Program-made: the position numbers and the translations under genes
Shown here: piece after piece, positions 1 through 8,500 of the stretch
How positions within the stretch are numbered: the stretch's first letter is position 1
Layout of the letters: each line of letters begins with the position of its first letter
The notes under the pieces: model-generated
What the model was told of the DNA's origin: nothing
The model's input: the letters and a program-made list of their open reading frames with translations, nothing else
Database searches by the model: none
Assembly: GCA_024103175.1 (NCBI GenBank)
Contig: JAGFJE010000572.1
Coordinates: 1-38,846 of the forward strand
DNA from: Phaeodactylibacter sp.
GTDB taxonomy: Bacteria; Bacteroidota; Bacteroidia; Chitinophagales; Saprospiraceae
Direction of reading: 5' to 3'
DNA length: 38,846 bases

Positions 1-1887
1 CGCCGAGCAGAAGTCCGTGCAGTAGAAGGGGTACACGCCGGGCTTCTCCGGCACCCACTTCAGCGTGCGCGTCTCGCCGGGCATCACCAGCAGCTCGGCC
101 GTGTTGGCGCCGAGCATCGCGAAGCCGTGCGGCACGTCCCAATCCTGCTCGAGGTTGGTGACGTGGAAGTACACCGTGTCGCCTACCATCACGCCTTCGA
201 TGTTGTCCGGCGTGAAGTGCGAACGGATGGAGCTCATCCGGACGCGCACCACGTTGCCGCGGCGCTCGATGCCGGTCTCGCGGGCACTGCGCGCCACCTG
301 TGGGTGCCGATTCTCGGCCAAGGCGTAGAAACGCACCTGATTGTCGCGCACCAGCTTGGCGTCGATCGCATTGGCGTAGTGCGGCTCGCCGATGGTCGGG
401 AAGTCCAGCAGCAGCTGCATCCGCTCGCCGGAGATGTCGTAGAGCTGCGCCGAGTGGGCGAGCTCCGGCCCGGTGGGCAGGTAGCGGTCCTTGGTGATCT
501 TGTTCATGGCGACCATGTACTTGCCCTCCGGCTTGCGGGAGTCGCCGCCGGGGATCATCAGGTGGCCGACGGAGTAGTAACAGGGAACCCTGTCCACCAC
601 TTCCCAGGTGCCGAGCTTCCACTTCACGATCTCGGAAGAGATGAAGAAAGTGGTGTAGGCGTTGCCTTTGGCGTCAAATTCGGTGTGCAAAGGCCCCAGG
701 CCCGGTTCCTTGACCACCCCGGCGACGACCTCGTCAAATTTCAGGACGGGAATGCCGTCGATCTCGGTGTCATAGGCCTTGGCCTCGATGGCCTTCAGCA
801 TCTTGCTGAAGGAGTGTACCGTCAGGTCGGCCGACAGCTTGCCGTTGCCGACGATGTACTCGCCGGTCGGGTCGACGTCTACGCCGTGCGGCGACTTCGG
901 CGTCGGCAGGAAGTAGACCAGCCCCGGGCATTCGGACGGGATGAGCACCTTGACCTTGTCCTTCATCGTGGAGGTGGCCATATGCGTTTTTTCGTTGTAT
1001 ACGTTGTGGGCGTAGGTAGCTGGTACTTCCTTGAATTTGCCCTGCTGAATATACTCTTCGGCCTTCTTCCAGTTGACGGCGGCGATGAAGTCCTTGTCGT
1101 TCTGAGAAGCATTGACCTCCAAGAGCGTGCTCTTTTCCTCCGTATTATAGGAGGTGAAGAACGTCCAGCCGTGAGAAGCGCCTTTGCCGGAGTGGGCCAG
1201 GTCATAGTCAAATGCCGGGAGCAGTACCTGGAAGGCAATATCCATCTCGCCTTCTTCCCCTACCTTGATGAACGTAAGCATTCCTTTGAAGTTCTCTGCG
1301 TAGCTGTCGATAGCCACATCTTTCTGCGGGTAGGGCACGCCGAAGCGGGTGCCGGCCACTACGTACTCCGTATTTTCGGTAGTAAAAGGCGAGCTGTGGT
1401 TGCCGCCGCTGTTGGGGATCTCGATGATCTCCGCCGTCTCGAAGGTAGTCAGGTCGATACGGGCGATGCGGGGCGTGTTGTTGCCGTTGATGAATACCCA
1501 GCGCCCGTCGGTCTCGCCGTTGGTCTGGGAAAGTTCGGGGTGGTGAGCGTCGTCCCAGGGAATAAAACCATGAGAGGTCTGCAGCAGAGGTTTGGTCTCT
1601 TCGTTGAAACCGTACCCTTTTTCCCCGTCTACGGAAAATACCGGGATGACCTTCAGCAGGCGGCCGGAAGGGATGCCGTAAACGCTGAGCTGGCCGCTGA
1701 AGCCGCCGGAGAAGAAGCCGTAGAATTCGTCGTACTCGCCGGGAGCGACGTACACCTGGGAGGCGACGTCGTCAGCCAGGGCGCTGCCCTGATCGCCGCC
1801 GCCCTGCTGGCTGCAGCTGAACAAGGCCAGGCCCAGCCCCAGGAGGAGGAGCATGGAGAAGGAGTGAATGCCTGTTGGAGTTTTCAT
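1..1887 (-). CDS. nosZ: Nitrous-oxide reductase NosZ, clade II type (3' end cut by window edge)
   Basis: Copper enzyme reducing N2O to N2 in the periplasm, the last step of denitrification. 629 residues are visible from ATG at 1887; the frame is still open at base 1. Residues 1-25 form a hydrophobic export signal ending in a lipobox-like LFSC, with no twin-arginine motif, which fits the Sec-exported clade II enzymes of Bacteroidota. The beta-propeller part shows His-containing stretches expected for the CuZ cluster: DDAHH (about 113-116), SPHGVD, GPLHTEFD and GEPHYA. The C-terminal cupredoxin part shows VPHGF and, at the very edge, FYCTDFC, the Cys-x3-Cys of the CuA site. The final His/Met ligands lie beyond the window. 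The gene is divergent from an Rrf2 regulator and has a shared 16-base motif upstream. The nos maturation genes, if present, would lie to the left. Confidence 0.96.
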   Translation of the reverse strand, partial: MKTPTGIHSFSMLLLLGLGLALFSCSQQGGGDQGSALADDVASQVYVAPGEYDEFYGFFSGGFSGQLSVYGIPSGRLLKVIPVFSVDGEKGYGFNEETKPLLQTSHGFIPWDDAHHPELSQTNGETDGRWVFINGNNTPRIARIDLTTFETAEIIEIPNSGGNHSSPFTTENTEYVVAGTRFGVPYPQKDVAIDSYAENFKGMLTFIKVGEEGEMDIAFQVLLPAFDYDLAHSGKGASHGWTFFTSYNTEEKSTLLEVNASQNDKDFIAAVNWKKAEEYIQQGKFKEVPATYAHNVYNEKTHMATSTMKDKVKVLIPSECPGLVYFLPTPKSPHGVDVDPTGEYIVGNGKLSADLTVHSFSKMLKAIEAKAYDTEIDGIPVLKFDEVVAGVVKEPGLGPLHTEFDAKGNAYTTFFISSEIVKWKLGTWEVVDRVPCYYSVGHLMIPGGDSRKPEGKYMVAMNKITKDRYLPTGPELAHSAQLYDISGERMQLLLDFPTIGEPHYANAIDAKLVRDNQVRFYALAENRHPQVARSARETGIERRGNVVRVRMSSIRSHFTPDNIEGVMVGDTVYFHVTNLEQDWDVPHGFAMLGANTAELLVMPGETRTLKWVPEKPGVYPFYCTDFCSA

Positions 1888-1928
1888 AAATGGATGAATT
1901 TTGTTTGCGATGAATAATGTTTATAGTA

Positions 1929-1944
1929 CGGGTTCCAAACAATA
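1929..1944 (+). promoter_or_regulatory. 16-base motif shared with 2669-2684, upstream of nosZ
   Basis: CGGGTTCCAAACAATA occurs here, about 42-57 bases upstream of the nosZ start, and again identically at 2669-2684, about 39-54 bases upstream of the cytochrome c start. Relative to its gene the motif is reversed at nosZ. An exact 16-base match at similar distances from two functionally linked genes suggests a common regulator site. The adjacent Rrf2 protein is the obvious candidate, but that is inference. The rest of the 1888-2232 gap is AT-rich. Confidence 0.45.
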
Positions 1945-2149
1945 AAAGATAAAAAGACTTTTTTATCCTTTATGCAAAGAAAGAAAGCCCTGTTTTTACA
2001 AACAATGACTTTTGTCACCCCACTGGATACGGGTCTTTAATGATGGATTTTATTGTTTGATAATCAATAATTTGTAAAAAATAAAAAGAACCTGAAAAAT
2101 ATTAAAAAAGGCAAATTAAAAAGAAGTGAAGATTTTAATAAAAGATTTT

Positions 2150-2181
2150 TTTGTCTTTTATTTTTTTTTCGCCTACCTTGC
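2150..2181 (+). promoter_or_regulatory. Candidate Bacteroidota promoter for the Rrf2 gene
   Basis: TTTG at 2150-2153 is followed after 20 bases by TACCTTGC at 2174-2181, close to the Bacteroidota -33 TTTG / -7 TAnnTTTG arrangement. Transcription would start near 2188, giving a leader of about 45 bases before the ATG at 2233. Confidence 0.45.
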
Positions 2182-2232
2182 ACAAAAATTGGCTTTCAAC
2201 CAAGATACTCAGAGGATCAAAAACAATAGCCT

Positions 2233-2658
2233 ATGTTTTCCCAGGCGTGTAAATATGCGATACGAGCGGTTCTGTACCTGGCGGTCCACGCCAGTGAAGG
2301 AAAAAAGGCCGGAGTGAAGGAGGTCTCCGCCGCCCTGGATGTACCGAAGTACTTCCTGGCGAAGATCCTGCAGCAGCTCTCGCGCAACCACCTGATCTCT
2401 TCCACCAAGGGGCCGAGCGGGGGGTTTTACCTCAGCGAGCAGAACCGGGAGGCCACGCTCAAAGAGGTGGTGGAATGCATCGACGGGCCGGACGTGTTCA
2501 ACTCCTGCATACTGGGCCTGCCGGTATGTTCTTCGGAGAACCCCTGCCCGTTGCATGTCCAGGCGTTCGCGTACCGCGAAGGCCTGCACTACCAGCTGAA
2601 GCACCAGGCGATTGGCGACCTGGCCAAACGCATTGAACGGGAAGAACAGAAGATATAA
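2233..2658 (+). CDS. Rrf2-family Fe-S transcriptional regulator
   Basis: 141-residue DNA-binding protein. The N-terminal winged helix (about 1-65) has the Rrf2 pattern KYAIRAVLYLA, followed by the wing containing KGPSGGF. Three cysteines at about 92, 99 and 105 (C-x6-C-x5-C) match the [2Fe-2S] ligand cluster of IscR/NsrR-type members, so it probably senses NO, redox state or Fe-S status. It is divergent from nosZ and lies directly upstream of a cytochrome c gene, which favours an NsrR-like nitrogen-oxide role over IscR. No isc genes are nearby. The start is the first ATG of the conserved N-terminus. Confidence 0.9.
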   Translation: MFSQACKYAIRAVLYLAVHASEGKKAGVKEVSAALDVPKYFLAKILQQLSRNHLISSTKGPSGGFYLSEQNREATLKEVVECIDGPDVFNSCILGLPVCSSENPCPLHVQAFAYREGLHYQLKHQAIGDLAKRIEREEQKI

Positions 2659-2668
2659 TTTACAAAAG

Positions 2669-2684
2669 CGGGTTCCAAACAATA
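2669..2684 (+). promoter_or_regulatory. Second copy of the 16-base nosZ motif, upstream of cytochrome c
   Basis: Identical to 1929-1944. It lies in the 64-base gap between the Rrf2 stop and the cytochrome c ATG, so the cytochrome gene may have its own regulated promoter instead of depending on the Rrf2 transcript. Confidence 0.45.
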
Positions 2685-2722
2685 GTATTTCTTAAAGTTC
2701 ATCAACTTGTTAAATCACAGTC

Positions 2723-3202
2723 ATGAAACAATTAGCAGTATTTCTCGCTTTTGCTTTAGTGGTTTTCAGCTACGCCTGCGGCGGTTCGGAAGGCCCATCC
2801 TCTGGCGACAAACCGGCGCCCAAAAGTATGATCGAAGAGCCCGCCGCAGACGATGGCAAGGGCATTGGTGAGGTCAAGGAAGTTTCTCTCAACAGCCCGC
2901 TCAAACCCGGGATGGTGGAAACAGGCAAGGCCATCTACGAGATGAAGTGCGCCGCCTGCCACAAGCTCAACGACCAGCGGGTCGTAGGGCCGGGCTGGAA
3001 AGGCATCACCGAGCGCCGCCAGCCGGAATGGATTATGAACATGACCACCAACGTCGACGTTATGCTGGAACAGGACCCGGCAGCCCGGGAACTCCTCAAG
3101 GAGTGCCTCGTGCGCATGCCCAACCAGAACCTCTCCATCGGCGATGCCCGCGACGTGCTGGAGTTCATGTACGCCAACGACGGCCAGGAGGTCGGGAATT
3201 AA
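2723..3202 (+). CDS. Lipoprotein class I cytochrome c
   Basis: 159 residues. The N-terminal signal ends at a lipobox-like SYAC (Cys19), followed by a flexible acidic/Pro-rich linker to about residue 60, then a single-heme cytochrome domain. The heme site CAACH lies at about 76-80 and a likely axial Met at 132 in RMPNQ. It should be a lipid-anchored periplasmic electron carrier. Its place beside nosZ and behind the Rrf2 gene, with the shared upstream motif, suggests it passes electrons to NosZ. It resembles the small cytochromes of clade II nos clusters, but the exact partner cannot be shown from sequence. Confidence 0.88.
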   Translation: MKQLAVFLAFALVVFSYACGGSEGPSSGDKPAPKSMIEEPAADDGKGIGEVKEVSLNSPLKPGMVETGKAIYEMKCAACHKLNDQRVVGPGWKGITERRQPEWIMNMTTNVDVMLEQDPAARELLKECLVRMPNQNLSIGDARDVLEFMYANDGQEVGN

Positions 3203-3209
3203 TTTGGTT

Positions 3210-3305
3210 GTGGATTATCTCCGGAGCGGAGTTTAGGGGGCTTTTTTCCGGCTGCGGCGTCAGTACGAACTACTGTTCCTCGCCCCGTTGAAAGGGATAA
3301 TCCAC
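3210..3305. repeat. Nested inverted repeat in the gap after cytochrome c
   Basis: GTGGATTATC at 3210-3219 is the exact reverse complement of GATAATCCAC at 3296-3305. The 76 bases between them contain a smaller CTCCGGAGCGGAG palindrome. No T-run follows, so it is not an obvious terminator. It sits immediately left of the heptamer element at 3313-3506; together the two fill most of the 337-base gap. Confidence 0.6.
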
Positions 3306-3312
3306 ACCCCGC

Positions 3313-3506
3313 CTGGACTTTGGACGTGCCTCTGTTTGAAGTCGGAAGTGCGAAGTCGGCCCGTCCTCGTGCCTCAGCCGGGTAAAAAGTCGGAATGGGG
3401 GCCTAAATGGGCGTTCGGCGCTTGTTTTACTCCGTCAGTCGCTTCGCTCGTGTCCGCCTTCCGCCTTCCGATTTCCGACTTCAACGTCAGGCCGTCCAAA
3501 GTCCAG
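3313..3506. repeat. Heptamer-armed inverted-repeat element, copy A
   Basis: The outer ends are a perfect 14-base inverted repeat: CTGGACTTTGGACG at 3313-3326 and its complement at 3493-3506. Inside lie GGAAGTC-type units at 3338-3359 and complementary TTCCGCC/TTCCGAT/TTCCGAC units at 3454-3482. The centre is about 95 bases of unrecognised sequence. Related copies are at 4142-4275, 20704-20764 and 21904-21974. It lies just upstream of the membrane-protein gene at 3540 and would probably be in that gene's leader. Confidence 0.75.
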
Positions 3507-3539
3507 TTAAAGTCCATCTGTTCACGAAAATCTGCGGTT

Positions 3540-4880
3540 ATGCCCAAGGTGTGGTTTCGCGTTGCTCTGGCCAATTTTTTACTGGCTGCCATCATGGGGG
3601 TAATATTGCGGTATGCTTTTGTGGAAGAGCTCAGCTGGCTGAACTTCCGGTTCTTCCTGCACGGGCACTCCCATGTGGCCATGCTGGGCTGGGTATACCT
3701 GGCGCTCTACGCCCTGCTGATGAGCGGCTTCCTGTCGGAAGAACAGCAGCGCTCGAAATTTTACCGGGACGTATTCCTGCTGAGCCAGGCCTCCGTCATC
3801 GGTATGCTCATCGCTTTCCCCATTCAGGGGTATGCGGCCTGGTCCATAGCCTTTAGTACTTTGCACGTACTGGCTTCCTATGCCTTTGCCTGGCGCTTTT
3901 GGAAAGACATTCGCGGGCAAAGCGGCCTGGCGGCCCTCAGCGCGCGGGCGTCCATCCTGTTCATGCTGCTCTCCACGCTGGCCCTTTGGGCCATGATCCC
4001 CATCATGATCTACGGCTACCAGCACAAGGCCGTCTATTACATGACGGTGCAGTTCTACCTGCACTTCCAGTTCAACGGCTGGTTCACCTTCGCCGTGCTG
4101 GGGCTGTTCTTTCAACTGCTGCAAAGCCGGAACGTTGTGGGCTTTGGACAGGCTGTTGGGGAAGGCGGAAGTCGGAAAGCGGAAGGCGGAAGTGGGAAGG
4201 CGGAAGGTGGAAAGCAGACGATGGCTGCTCACTCCCTGCTCCATTCCGATTTCCGACTTCGCACTTCCGACTTTCACCGTATCGCCCGCCTCTTCTTCTG
4301 GCTGCTGGCCGTTTCCTCCTTTTTCACTTACGCCCTGGCAGTGGCCTGGTCCGAGCCTCGCCCCATTGTCTTCGCCACCAACAGCCTGGGGGTGATCATG
4401 CAACTGGCCGCTATGGTATTCTTCGCCCTGCTGGTAATCAAAGCCCACGGGGAGTTGCATCAAAAACTGGGCGGCTGGGGCTTTCTGCTCATCAAGATCG
4501 CCTTCGCCTGCTTCGCGCTGAAGGTGCTGATGCAGGCGGCGGTGGTGATCCCCTACATCGCCACGGTGGCCTACACCATCCGCAATTTTGTCATCGGCTT
4601 CATCCACCTGGTGCTGCTGGGAGTGATCACCCAGTTCATCCTGGGCTACGCCGCCCTCAACGGAGTGCTGCGCCTGGACTCTCGCCTGTCTACGCCGGGC
4701 CTGGGGCTGCTGCTGGCCGGCTTTTTCGGCAGCGAACTGCTGCTCTTTCTGCAGGGGACGATGTTCTGGGGAGCGATGGGGTTTCTGCCTTATTATTATG
4801 AGGGGTTGTTCGGCATTTCGTTGTTGATGCCGGTGGGAGTAGGGATATTGGCCTTTTCATCGATTGCCGAAAAATCCTGA
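3540..4880 (+). CDS. Multi-span membrane protein resembling heme-copper oxidase subunit I
   Basis: 446 residues from ATG 3540, with about ten to twelve hydrophobic spans. His-rich spans recall subunit I of heme-copper/NO reductase-like proteins: HGHSH at about 41-45 inside a helix, His109, and YLHFQFNGW at about 173-181. Full family assignment is not certain. Its position after a cytochrome c next to nosZ suggests a role in respiratory nitrogen-oxide metabolism. I chose 3540 because the frame upstream consists of repeat-element sequence. Oddity: residues about 201-246, between two spans, are encoded by an in-frame copy of the heptamer repeat element and read as a hydrophilic Gly/Lys/Glu then Ser/Asp/Phe segment. 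A strong hairpin follows the stop. Confidence 0.72.
   Translation: MPKVWFRVALANFLLAAIMGVILRYAFVEELSWLNFRFFLHGHSHVAMLGWVYLALYALLMSGFLSEEQQRSKFYRDVFLLSQASVIGMLIAFPIQGYAAWSIAFSTLHVLASYAFAWRFWKDIRGQSGLAALSARASILFMLLSTLALWAMIPIMIYGYQHKAVYYMTVQFYLHFQFNGWFTFAVLGLFFQLLQSRNVVGFGQAVGEGGSRKAEGGSGKAEGGKQTMAAHSLLHSDFRLRTSDFHRIARLFFWLLAVSSFFTYALAVAWSEPRPIVFATNSLGVIMQLAAMVFFALLVIKAHGELHQKLGGWGFLLIKIAFACFALKVLMQAAVVIPYIATVAYTIRNFVIGFIHLVLLGVITQFILGYAALNGVLRLDSRLSTPGLGLLLAGFFGSELLLFLQGTMFWGAMGFLPYYYEGLFGISLLMPVGVGILAFSSIAEKS
4142..4275. repeat. Heptamer-armed element, copy B, inside a coding region
   Basis: The left part begins with CTTTGGACA and runs through GGAAGTC/GGAAAGC/GGAAGGC units to about 4210. The right part (4242-4274) has the complementary TTCCGAT, TTCCGAC and TTCCGACTTT units. 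The same ends and units as the intergenic copies identify it as one family. The reading frame of the host gene stays open across it, adding roughly 45 residues in a loop between membrane spans. Confidence 0.75.
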
Positions 4881-4887
4881 TCAATAG

Positions 4888-4918
4888 ATGAGGCTGCTCT
4901 CAGACAGAGCAGCCTCAT
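4888..4918 (+). terminator. Strong hairpin terminator after the membrane-protein gene
   Basis: ATGAGGCTGCTCT (4888-4900) pairs perfectly with AGAGCAGCCTCAT (4906-4918) around a 5-base loop, 8 bases after the stop at 4880. An A-rich rather than T-rich tract follows on this strand. Confidence 0.75.
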
Positions 4919-4942
4919 AGATAAAATAAAGTAAAAACTGTT

Positions 4943-4957
4943 GGCGGGCCTCCCGCC
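4943..4957. terminator. Short GC hairpin, probable bidirectional terminator
   Basis: GGCGGG and CCCGCC pair around a 3-base loop. GTTTTT follows on the plus strand and AGTTTTTAC follows on the minus strand, so it could end both the gene at 3540-4880 and the convergent gene at 4984-5391. Confidence 0.65.
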
Positions 4958-4983
4958 CAAGTTTTTCTCACAGTATGTCAGTG

Positions 4984-5391
4984 CTACCTCCTGCCCTTGG
5001 GGGGTTCCTTGCCGGCCTTCTTCTGTTTCACCGGTTTTTCCTTATTGCCGTTCTCTTTTGCCCCGGCGGCGCGCTGCTGGCCGTATTCCTTTCTGGTCAG
5101 CCCTTCCTTATTCCTGCCGTAGGCTTTGCCCTTATTTTCTTTCTTTACCTTGTCCTTACTGCCCCGGGCTTTCATTTTTTCTTTGTTCTTTTCGGCCTTG
5201 GCCTGCTCCTCTTTTGCCGCCTTCGCCGGCTTATCCGCTTTTACCTCACTGCTTTTCTGAGGCTTCTCCAAGGTGGTTTCCTGCTTCTCTTTTCTGGAAG
5301 TTTTGTTCACGGCCTGGGCCTGAGCGGCCTGGGCAAAGGCAAACGTCAGGGCGATTGCCAAACAGAGGGAAAGAATTTTCCGGATCTTCAT
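4984..5391 (-). CDS. Small exported lysine/glutamate-rich protein
   Basis: 135 residues from ATG at 5391, chosen because it opens directly into a clean signal peptide (MKIRKILSL..., cleavage near AQAQA). The mature part is almost entirely Lys, Glu, Ala, Gln and Gly, strongly basic, with no cysteines and no recognisable domain; it is probably disordered or helical in the periplasm or outside the cell. Composition alone does not give a function. It is convergent with the 3540-4880 gene and shares a two-way terminator with it. Confidence 0.62.
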   Translation of the reverse strand: MKIRKILSLCLAIALTFAFAQAAQAQAVNKTSRKEKQETTLEKPQKSSEVKADKPAKAAKEEQAKAEKNKEKMKARGSKDKVKKENKGKAYGRNKEGLTRKEYGQQRAAGAKENGNKEKPVKQKKAGKEPPKGRR

Positions 5392-5549
5392 GCTTTTCTG
5401 GATTTTGATTATGCTCTTTTGACCCGGAGAAGAAGGGAAAGTCACTTCAGCGGTACGTTAAGGAATGTTTAATGTTTTATGCCCGCAACGGTTTTTTGTC
5501 CATAACCCTCATTTTCCCTACTTTTATCGGCACTAAAAAATGAGCTGAT

Positions 5550-8500
5550 ATGAATACCATCCGTTTTGCCCTGGCCCTGCTGTTCGCAGCGGCCCTGATG
5601 CTGCCCGGACAGGCACAAAAGAGTAAAAAAAGCGAAGAAGAAGCCCCCAAGCATTATCTCGAAGAGTTGTCCGTTGGAGGGCTGAAGTTCCGGGCCGTCG
5701 GGCCGGCACTAACCTCCGGCCGCATCTCCGACTTTGCCGTTCATCCCGACAACCGCTCGGTGTATTACGTGGCCGTCTCTTCCGGAGGTGTCTGGAAGAC
5801 CGAGAATGCCGGCACCACTTACGAGCCTATTTTTGATGGGGAAGGCTCTTATTCCATCGGTTGTGTAACGATCGACCCCAACAACCCCAACGTCGTCTGG
5901 GTGGGAACAGGGGAGAATAACAACCAACGCTCCGTTGCTTACGGCGATGGCGTCTACAAGTCGGAAGACGGCGGTAAGAGCTGGAAAAATATGGGCCTGA
6001 AAAATTCAGAGCACATTGCCAAGGTCATCGTTGACCCCCGGGATTCCAGGGTGGTATACGTCGCTGCCATCGGCCCGCTGTGGAGCGCCGGCGGCGACCG
6101 GGGTGTGTATAAGACCACCGATGGCGGCCAAAACTGGGAGCCGGCGCTTACCATCGATGAACATACCGGCGTCACCGACCTGGTGATGGACCCCCGCGAC
6201 CCCGATGTACTGTACGCTTCCGCCCACCAGCGCCGCCGCCACGTCTTCACTTATGTGAGCGGAGGCCCGGGCAGCGGCATTTACAAGACTACCGATGGCG
6301 GTAAGAACTGGGAGAAGGCCAATAAGGGGCTTCCTGGCGTTGACCTGGGCCGTATCGGCCTGGCAATCTCCCCCGCCGGCCCGGAGGTGATCTACGCCTG
6401 GGTGGAAGCGGCGCAGGACAAGAGCGGCTTTTACCGCTCCACCAACCGGGGCGCCAGCTGGGAGAAGCGCAGCGGCCACACCACTTCCTCTCATGGCAAC
6501 TATTACGGTGAAATGACGCCCCATCCTACCGACCCGGATGTGGTGTTCACTATGGAAACCCAGATGCACTGGACGGAGGACGGGGGGAAAACCTTCAAAC
6601 CGTTAGGGGAAAAATACAAACACGTGGACAACCACGCCATGTGGATCGACCCGGAGGATCCCAACTACTTCCTGGTGGGGTGTGACGGCGGCATTTACGA
6701 AAGCTTCGACGCCGGCGATACCTGGGCCTACAAGCCCAACCTGCCGGTCACGCAGTTCTACAAGGTGGCGGTCGATAACGCTCTGCCATTCTACAATATC
6801 TACGGCGGCACCCAGGACAATTTCAGCCTGGGCGGCCCGTCCCGCACCCGCAGCGCCAACGGCATTGTCAATTCGGATTGGTTCGTCACCCACGGCGGAG
6901 ACGGCTTCGAGTCGCAGGTAGACCCCCAAAACCCGGACATTGTCTACGCCCAGTCTCAGTACGGCGTGCTGGTGCGCTACGACCGCAAAAGCGGGGAGGA
7001 AACCGGCATACAGCCCAAGCCGGGTGAAGGGGAACCCGCCTTTCGCTGGAACTGGGACGCTCCGCTTGCCATTTCCGAGCACAACCCCACCCGCATCTAC
7101 TTCGCCGCCAATAAGTTGTTCCGCAGCGATAACCGCGGCAATGCCTGGGAGGTGATCAGCCCGGACCTCACCCGGCAGATCGACCGTAATACCCTGCCTG
7201 TCATGGGCCGCGTGCAGAGCATTGATGCGGTGGCCAAGAACGCCTCGACCTCGCCCTACGGGACCATCGTAGCCTTCTCGGAGAGCCCCCTCGATGAGAG
7301 CCTCCTCTACGCCGGCACCGATGACGGCCTGATACAGGTAACGGAAGACGGGGGCGGCAACTGGACGAAAATAGACGTCAACAATATTCCCGGCGCTCCC
7401 GAGCGTACCTATGTGAACTTCCTGCTGGCCTCCCGGCACGACGAGAATGTGGTGTACGCCGCTTTCAACCATCATAAGTACGGCGATTTCAAACCCTATT
7501 TGTACAAGAGCTCCGACAAGGGCCGCACCTGGGAGAGCATCAGCAGCAACCTGCCGGAGCGGGGGTCTGTCTACAGCATTGCCGAAGACCACGAGGCGGC
7601 CGGCCTGCTCTTTGCCGGCACGGAGTTCGGCTGCTTTTTCACCATCGACGGCGGGCAGCACTGGAAACAGCTCAAGGCCGGCCTGCCGGTGATCGCCGTG
7701 CGGGACATGGCCATACAGAAGCGGGAAAACGACCTGGTGCTCGGCACCTTCGGCCGCGGCTTCTACGTTCTGGACGACTACTCCCCCCTGCGCCAGCTGG
7801 CGGAAGAGAACCTTCAGGCGGAAGGCCGCATTTTTCCCGTAAAAGACGGACTGGTGTTCATCGAGAGTGTGCCTCTGGGCCGCAGCGAGAAGGGCTTTCA
7901 GGGCAGCAATTTCTATATGGAGCCCAACCCGCCCATTGGCGCCACTTTCACCTATTACCTCAAAGAGGATATAAAGACCCTGCGGGAGCAGCGCCGTGAG
8001 GAAGAAAAGAAAAAGATCAAGGAGGGGGAGCCGGTCCGGTATCCCACTTACGAGGAATTGCTCGCTGAAGAGAAGGAAGAAGAACCTTACCTGCTCTTTA
8101 CCATCCGGGACGCGGCAGGGGAGGTCGTCCGCAAGCTGAAGGCGGGCGCCGACAAGGGCGTAAAACGCATCACCTGGGACGGCCGCCGGCCTTCGCTGAG
8201 CCCCGTCCGGGAATCGTCCAACCCCAATGAGGATTCCGGCGTGCTGGCCGTCCCCGGGGAGTATACCGTTGCGCTGTCGAAAAGCGTCAACGGAGAGCTT
8301 ACCGAACTTACGGAGCCGATGCCTTTCCTCCTCGAGTCTTTGGGCGATGTCACCCTGCCTGCCAAAGACCGCCCGGCCCTGGCCGCGTTTCACCGCGAGG
8401 CCAGCGAGCTGGACCGGGTGATCGACGGCGCCTCCCGCCGCCTCCGGGAAGTCGGCGAGCGCCTGGATCTCATTGAGAAGGCCGTGGCGGCCACCTCAGT

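Noticed and set aside
127-1917. Long open plus-strand frame of about 596 codons
   Set aside because: It is the antisense of nosZ; the product has no family features and the minus-strand NosZ motifs are clear.
3288-3539. Upstream extension of the membrane-protein gene
   Set aside because: These 84 codons run through the repeat element and read as low-quality sequence; ATG 3540 opens into the conserved membrane part.
6603-8393. Long minus-strand frame opposite the propeller gene
   Set aside because: GC-rich antisense frame without recognisable motifs; the plus strand carries ten Asp boxes over the same region.
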